This document shows positions 24,457 to 27,279 of a stretch of 27,279 nucleotides of DNA, piece by piece (the stretch's first letter is position 1; each line of letters starts with the position of its first letter). Below the pieces are notes generated by a model, which was not told the origin of the DNA, searched no databases, and was given only the letters and a program-made list of their open reading frames with translations. The translations under genes and the position numbers were made by a program. Source of the DNA: Planctomycetaceae bacterium (GTDB lineage Bacteria > Planctomycetota > Planctomycetia > Pirellulales > Pirellulaceae); the NCBI GenBank assembly GCA_003501565.1, contig DNPC01000121.1:565-27843 (forward strand), written 5' to 3'.

Positions 24457-25008
24457 GCAAAGGCACTACCGTTTCCAATTACCAGCCGCAAGAAAAAGAA
24501 GCTTGTGAGCCTCCGAGGCGATCCTGCTCTCGAAGACTCACAAGCAGTTTGTGCACGATTCGAGCAAACGCATGCTCGAACATGCGGAATCCAATGTGTG
24601 GTCCGCGCCATCCCTAGCGAACTTGACTCAACACGCTTTCCGGCATGTCTGTATACCAGAACTTTCGTTCCTTCTTATCACGCCGCCGGCCTCCGTGCCA
24701 AAAGCACCTCCATCTCGCGCGGCGAAATGAACTTGGTGATCCCCGCCAAGCTAATTCAGCTCTGCAATCAGTCGCTTCATGCGATTCTAGCGAATCCATT
24801 CGCCGCGGGCTTCCTGCCGCTGCTGCATCCCTGAGCATTCCGATGGCTGGCCGTCAGCGGTAAACTACCACTCACTCACCAAGTTCCCCGGCGAGTATAC
24901 CAATCCGGGCAGGACAATAAATATCGAACGTTGGCAACTGACTCTGATTGCGGAAACCCCCAATGCCACTTCGGGTGTCCGCAGGTTGTTGAAGGGCATC
25001 GGCTAAAG
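24457..25008. other. Intergenic region with two hairpins, no clear gene
   Basis: GCTTGTGAG (24501-24509) pairs with CTCACAAGC (24537-24545); on the minus strand this is followed by TTCTTTTTCTT, so it could terminate minus-strand transcripts. TTCGAGC/GCTCGAA (24559-24580) forms a second stem. The ORFs in this span have no recognisable family and look like chance. The sigma factor gene begins its 3' end at 25009. Confidence 0.4.
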
Positions 25009-25608
25009 TCACAACGGAAGCCGTTGGAACTCTTCGCGAAGCCGCCGGAGCACACGCGATCGAGCTTGATAAACACTTGCTTCAGAGAGGCCAAGTGACT
25101 GAGCAACATCTTGAACCGACACATGATCGATCGTTGTCAACCAAAATGCTTGCCAGGTCTTCTCCGCAAAATCAGACTCTACGAGCGAAAGAAGCTGCGA
25201 AACTAATATTCCACTACATGCATCTGTGCTTAAGCTATCCTGCAGATTGTCCGGCAATGCTTCCAGCCGCTGTTGTGCGTCACTGCCTCCCGTTGCTGCG
25301 GGAATCTGACTACGACGTCGAAAGTAGTCGCACACGCGAGAGCGAGTAATGGTGGCCAGCCAGCTACGGAAGCTCCCTTCCGCCTTCATGCGTTGAAAGC
25401 GTTCGATGCCGCGGGCCACTGTCACGAACACGTCTTGCACAACATCTGGACTGTCTGCGTCTGGCACACCACCCTTCTTGCACCAGGCAAACACAACTGG
25501 ACCGAATGAGTTCACCAAACGGCCCCATTGGACGGGATCCATGCGCCGAGCTCCATCGAGCATATTTGTCGATGCAGTCGGATGCTGAAGCCTATCTGGA
25601 GATGTCAT
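25009..25608 (-). CDS. ECF RNA polymerase sigma factor
   Basis: 199 residues. Region 2 covers ~28-100 with DSPDVVQDVFVTVARGIERF (52-71) and GSFRSWLATITRSRVCDYFRR; region 4 covers ~140-195 with EKTWQAFWLTTIDHVSVQDV, AQSLGLSEASVYQARSRVLRRL, the helix-turn-helix that reads the -35 box. Regions 1 and 3 are missing, as in ECF factors. The ATG at 25608 is preferred because GAGG lies ~7 bases before it and upstream codons give unrelated text. It faces away from the Ser/Thr kinase gene at 26044, with a 435 bp shared upstream region. The TTIDHVSVQDVAQSLG style is common in the large planctomycete ECF groups that sit near protein kinases. Confidence 0.92.
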   Translation of the reverse strand: MTSPDRLQHPTASTNMLDGARRMDPVQWGRLVNSFGPVVFAWCKKGGVPDADSPDVVQDVFVTVARGIERFQRMKAEGSFRSWLATITRSRVCDYFRRRSQIPAATGGSDAQQRLEALPDNLQDSLSTDACSGILVSQLLSLVESDFAEKTWQAFWLTTIDHVSVQDVAQSLGLSEASVYQARSRVLRRLREEFQRLPL

Positions 25609-26043
25609 GCAAAGCCTCGGGGAGATGGCCAGTCTGGTGCTTGGGGGATTGTCGAATTGTAGCCCGACGATCACCACCATGAAATTACGCTGGGCCCATC
25701 GGTACAACGGTCTAACCTAAACCAAGAGTGGTCGTTTGTCACACGCCCGACGCATTCTTTGGCCTTCCGCGAGAATCCACCCTCCCATCGGGCCCTACGG
25801 GAGGGTCGGCTTTGAGCCGCAAATCGCAAAAACTGAAAGTAGGGCTGGGGAGAATCCGCGGCTACTAGCGGTTCTGGCCCAGGGAAATCATGCAAGTCCA
25901 TCGCTTATTGAAACGACGTTAGGTGGATGGTGAATCTCGCCGCGACACTTCTCCAAATTTTCGTGTCAGACACTTTCGTTCATTCCTTTAGAGCGTCTTG
26001 CCAGCACAGCCCAGCCTCTTTTTGGATAATATGAGCAACGGAT
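25609..26043. other. Shared upstream region of the divergent sigma factor and kinase genes
   Basis: It holds one strong stem, ACCCTCCC (25779-25786) with GGGAGGGT (25799-25806) and a 12-base loop containing GGGCCC. No gene is supported. Promoters of both genes should lie here; I could not pick out confident -35/-10 boxes. Confidence 0.45.
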
Positions 26044-27279
26044 ATGAGCGAAAACACGGATTCATCCTGCCCATCTCACGCAGATTTAGTTGAGCTTGCA
26101 CAGGCGAGGTCGGATGCGAATCTGAGCCTTTGGGACCATGTTGCGAATTGTACTTCCTGCCAAGCGGACTTGGATACCATCGAAGATTCAGATGACATGT
26201 TGATGCAAGGGCTCCGGTTCGTTGGGAACGTGGACCGAGGCAAAGACGATGAGGCCGACCCGCCAGGCGGCTCCATCGACTCCGCGATCCGGCGTTCTCC
26301 GGCATGCCAACAGGCCATTGCCAAGGCGTTGGGAGCCATGAGCCAAGCGTACTGGCCGGACGCCGATCACCCGCTTCCACCAGATTTTGATGAATACTCA
26401 ATCGTTCGGCCGCTTGGGGCTGGCGGAATGGGCTGTGTCTACCTGGCTCAGCACACTCGACTGAATCGTCTGGTCGCGCTGAAGCTGTTGTCTGAGCACC
26501 GCAAGCTGGATCCGGCCGCCCAAGACCGATTTGCAGCAGAGATGAAAACGATCGGGAATCTCTCCCATCCGAATGTCGTCACTGCTCACGACGCACGTGA
26601 AATCGATGGCCAAGCTGTGCTGGTCATGGAGTATGTCGAAGGAGTCGACCTGAGTGAAATCGCTTTACAGGCGTCCTCGATAGCTGTTGCGGACGCTTGC
26701 TCGATCGGCACCCAAGTTGCCCAAGGACTCGCTTACGCGGCCAGCGTCGGCATTGTGCATCGTGACGTAAAACCAAGCAATGTACGCATCGACAAGTCCG
26801 GGAATGTTAAGTTGCTTGATCTCGGCTTAGCCAGACTCACTCGAGAAGCGCTCGAATCTGCTGCGTCACCGCGTGCCGGTTCGATCGCTGAACGGCAAGT
26901 GGAATTGACCGCGACGGGAATCCCGGTGGGAACTGTCGACTATATCGCCCCCGAACAAGTGACGGACGCCAGCAGTGTTGGGCCGCCCGCAGATATCTAT
27001 TCACTCGGCTGCACCCTGTATCGTTTACTTGCCGGGCAGTCTCCTTTCGCTCAGCTGGCTGATGAGGGTGCTTACGCGAAGATGTCAGCCCACGTCCAGC
27101 ACACACCCCTAGCGATCAGCAGCTTGGTCAGTGGATTACCGCGTCCGGTCGCCAAGCTGGTCGATCGCATGCTATCCAAATCTCCCGACACTCGCCCGAC
27201 GGCGGAACAAGTCATCAATGTGCTCGAGCCTCACGCGGCCCATGCAGATCTCGCGCTGCTAGTTGCCACCACAGAAGCT
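26044..27279 (+). CDS. Ser/Thr protein kinase with N-terminal zinc motif (3' end outside window)
   Basis: 412 residues are visible with no stop to the window end. Residues 32-39 (HVANCTSC) form H-x3-C-x2-C, the zinc-binding motif of many anti-sigma factors, within an N-terminal region of ~115 residues. The kinase domain runs from ~118 to ~385: P-loop LGAGGMGCVY (124-133), VALK (K147), catalytic HRDVKPSN (239-246, D241), DLG in place of DFG (259-261), and the APEQ activation-segment end (302-305), then ADIYSLGCTLYRLLAG. It is a Hanks-type, PknB-like kinase. Planctomycete kinases of this type are often beside ECF sigma factors, as here, and may control them by phosphorylation. The missing C-terminus may carry a membrane helix and sensor repeats. 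Confidence 0.95.
   Translation, partial: MSENTDSSCPSHADLVELAQARSDANLSLWDHVANCTSCQADLDTIEDSDDMLMQGLRFVGNVDRGKDDEADPPGGSIDSAIRRSPACQQAIAKALGAMSQAYWPDADHPLPPDFDEYSIVRPLGAGGMGCVYLAQHTRLNRLVALKLLSEHRKLDPAAQDRFAAEMKTIGNLSHPNVVTAHDAREIDGQAVLVMEYVEGVDLSEIALQASSIAVADACSIGTQVAQGLAYAASVGIVHRDVKPSNVRIDKSGNVKLLDLGLARLTREALESAASPRAGSIAERQVELTATGIPVGTVDYIAPEQVTDASSVGPPADIYSLGCTLYRLLAGQSPFAQLADEGAYAKMSAHVQHTPLAISSLVSGLPRPVAKLVDRMLSKSPDTRPTAEQVINVLEPHAAHADLALLVATTEA

Noticed and set aside
24505..24834. 109-codon plus-strand ORF after the glycosyltransferase
   Set aside because: It begins inside a hairpin, lacks family resemblance, and competing frames are equally open.

Overview
The window comes from a planctomycete, most likely of the Pirellula/Rhodopirellula type. 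The evidence is the gene content: a prepilin-like DUF1559 protein with its C-terminal H-x9-DG motif beside a small lipoprotein, dockerin/Ig-like modular secreted proteins, a DUF1580 protein, a DUF1080-like secreted protein, a DUF1570-like HEXXH protein, a fused SecDF, and a Ser/Thr kinase with an anti-sigma-like zinc motif next to an ECF sigma factor. Several genes use GTG or TTG starts. This is inferred from protein families, not from a marker gene.

Layout. 1-4723: the 3' part of a large repeat-built secreted protein ending in a dockerin, then a lipoprotein and DUF1559 pair. About 5009-10597: an integrative element whose genes all lie on the minus strand. They are a tyrosine integrase beside tRNA-Arg(TCG), an unknown 200-residue protein with a possible winged helix, a DUF1580 small DNA-binding-like protein, and a 783-residue primase-helicase. 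The far end is a dense array of AGAACACTT boxes around an AT-rich core, which looks like a replication origin. 10750-11050: a strongly degenerate 13-15 bp periodic repeat upstream of tRNA-Arg. 11164-13853: a DNA-repair operon of MBL-fold exonuclease plus ATP-dependent DNA ligase. 13963-14307: arsC. 14778-18213: three secreted or lipid-anchored proteins. 18483-22375: yajC and secDF, the accessory proteins of the Sec translocon. 22461-24437: a ComEA-like HhH protein and a GT4 glycosyltransferase. 25009-27279: an ECF sigma factor divergent from a Ser/Thr kinase that runs off the window.

How the parts may work together. In the integrative element, the primase-helicase could start and drive replication from the AGAACACTT/AT-rich region. 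The integrase would insert the element at the tRNA 3' end, and the DUF1580 protein could act as excisionase or regulator. I see no capsid, conjugation or restriction genes, so it resembles a minimal integrative plasmid or phage-satellite-like unit. I could not find a duplicated tRNA 3' end that would fix its left border. The most unusual signals are the box array (a 24 bp perfect inverted repeat flanking a 96 bp AT-rich core) and the 13-15 bp degenerate array. The rest is mostly ordinary planctomycete chromosome.
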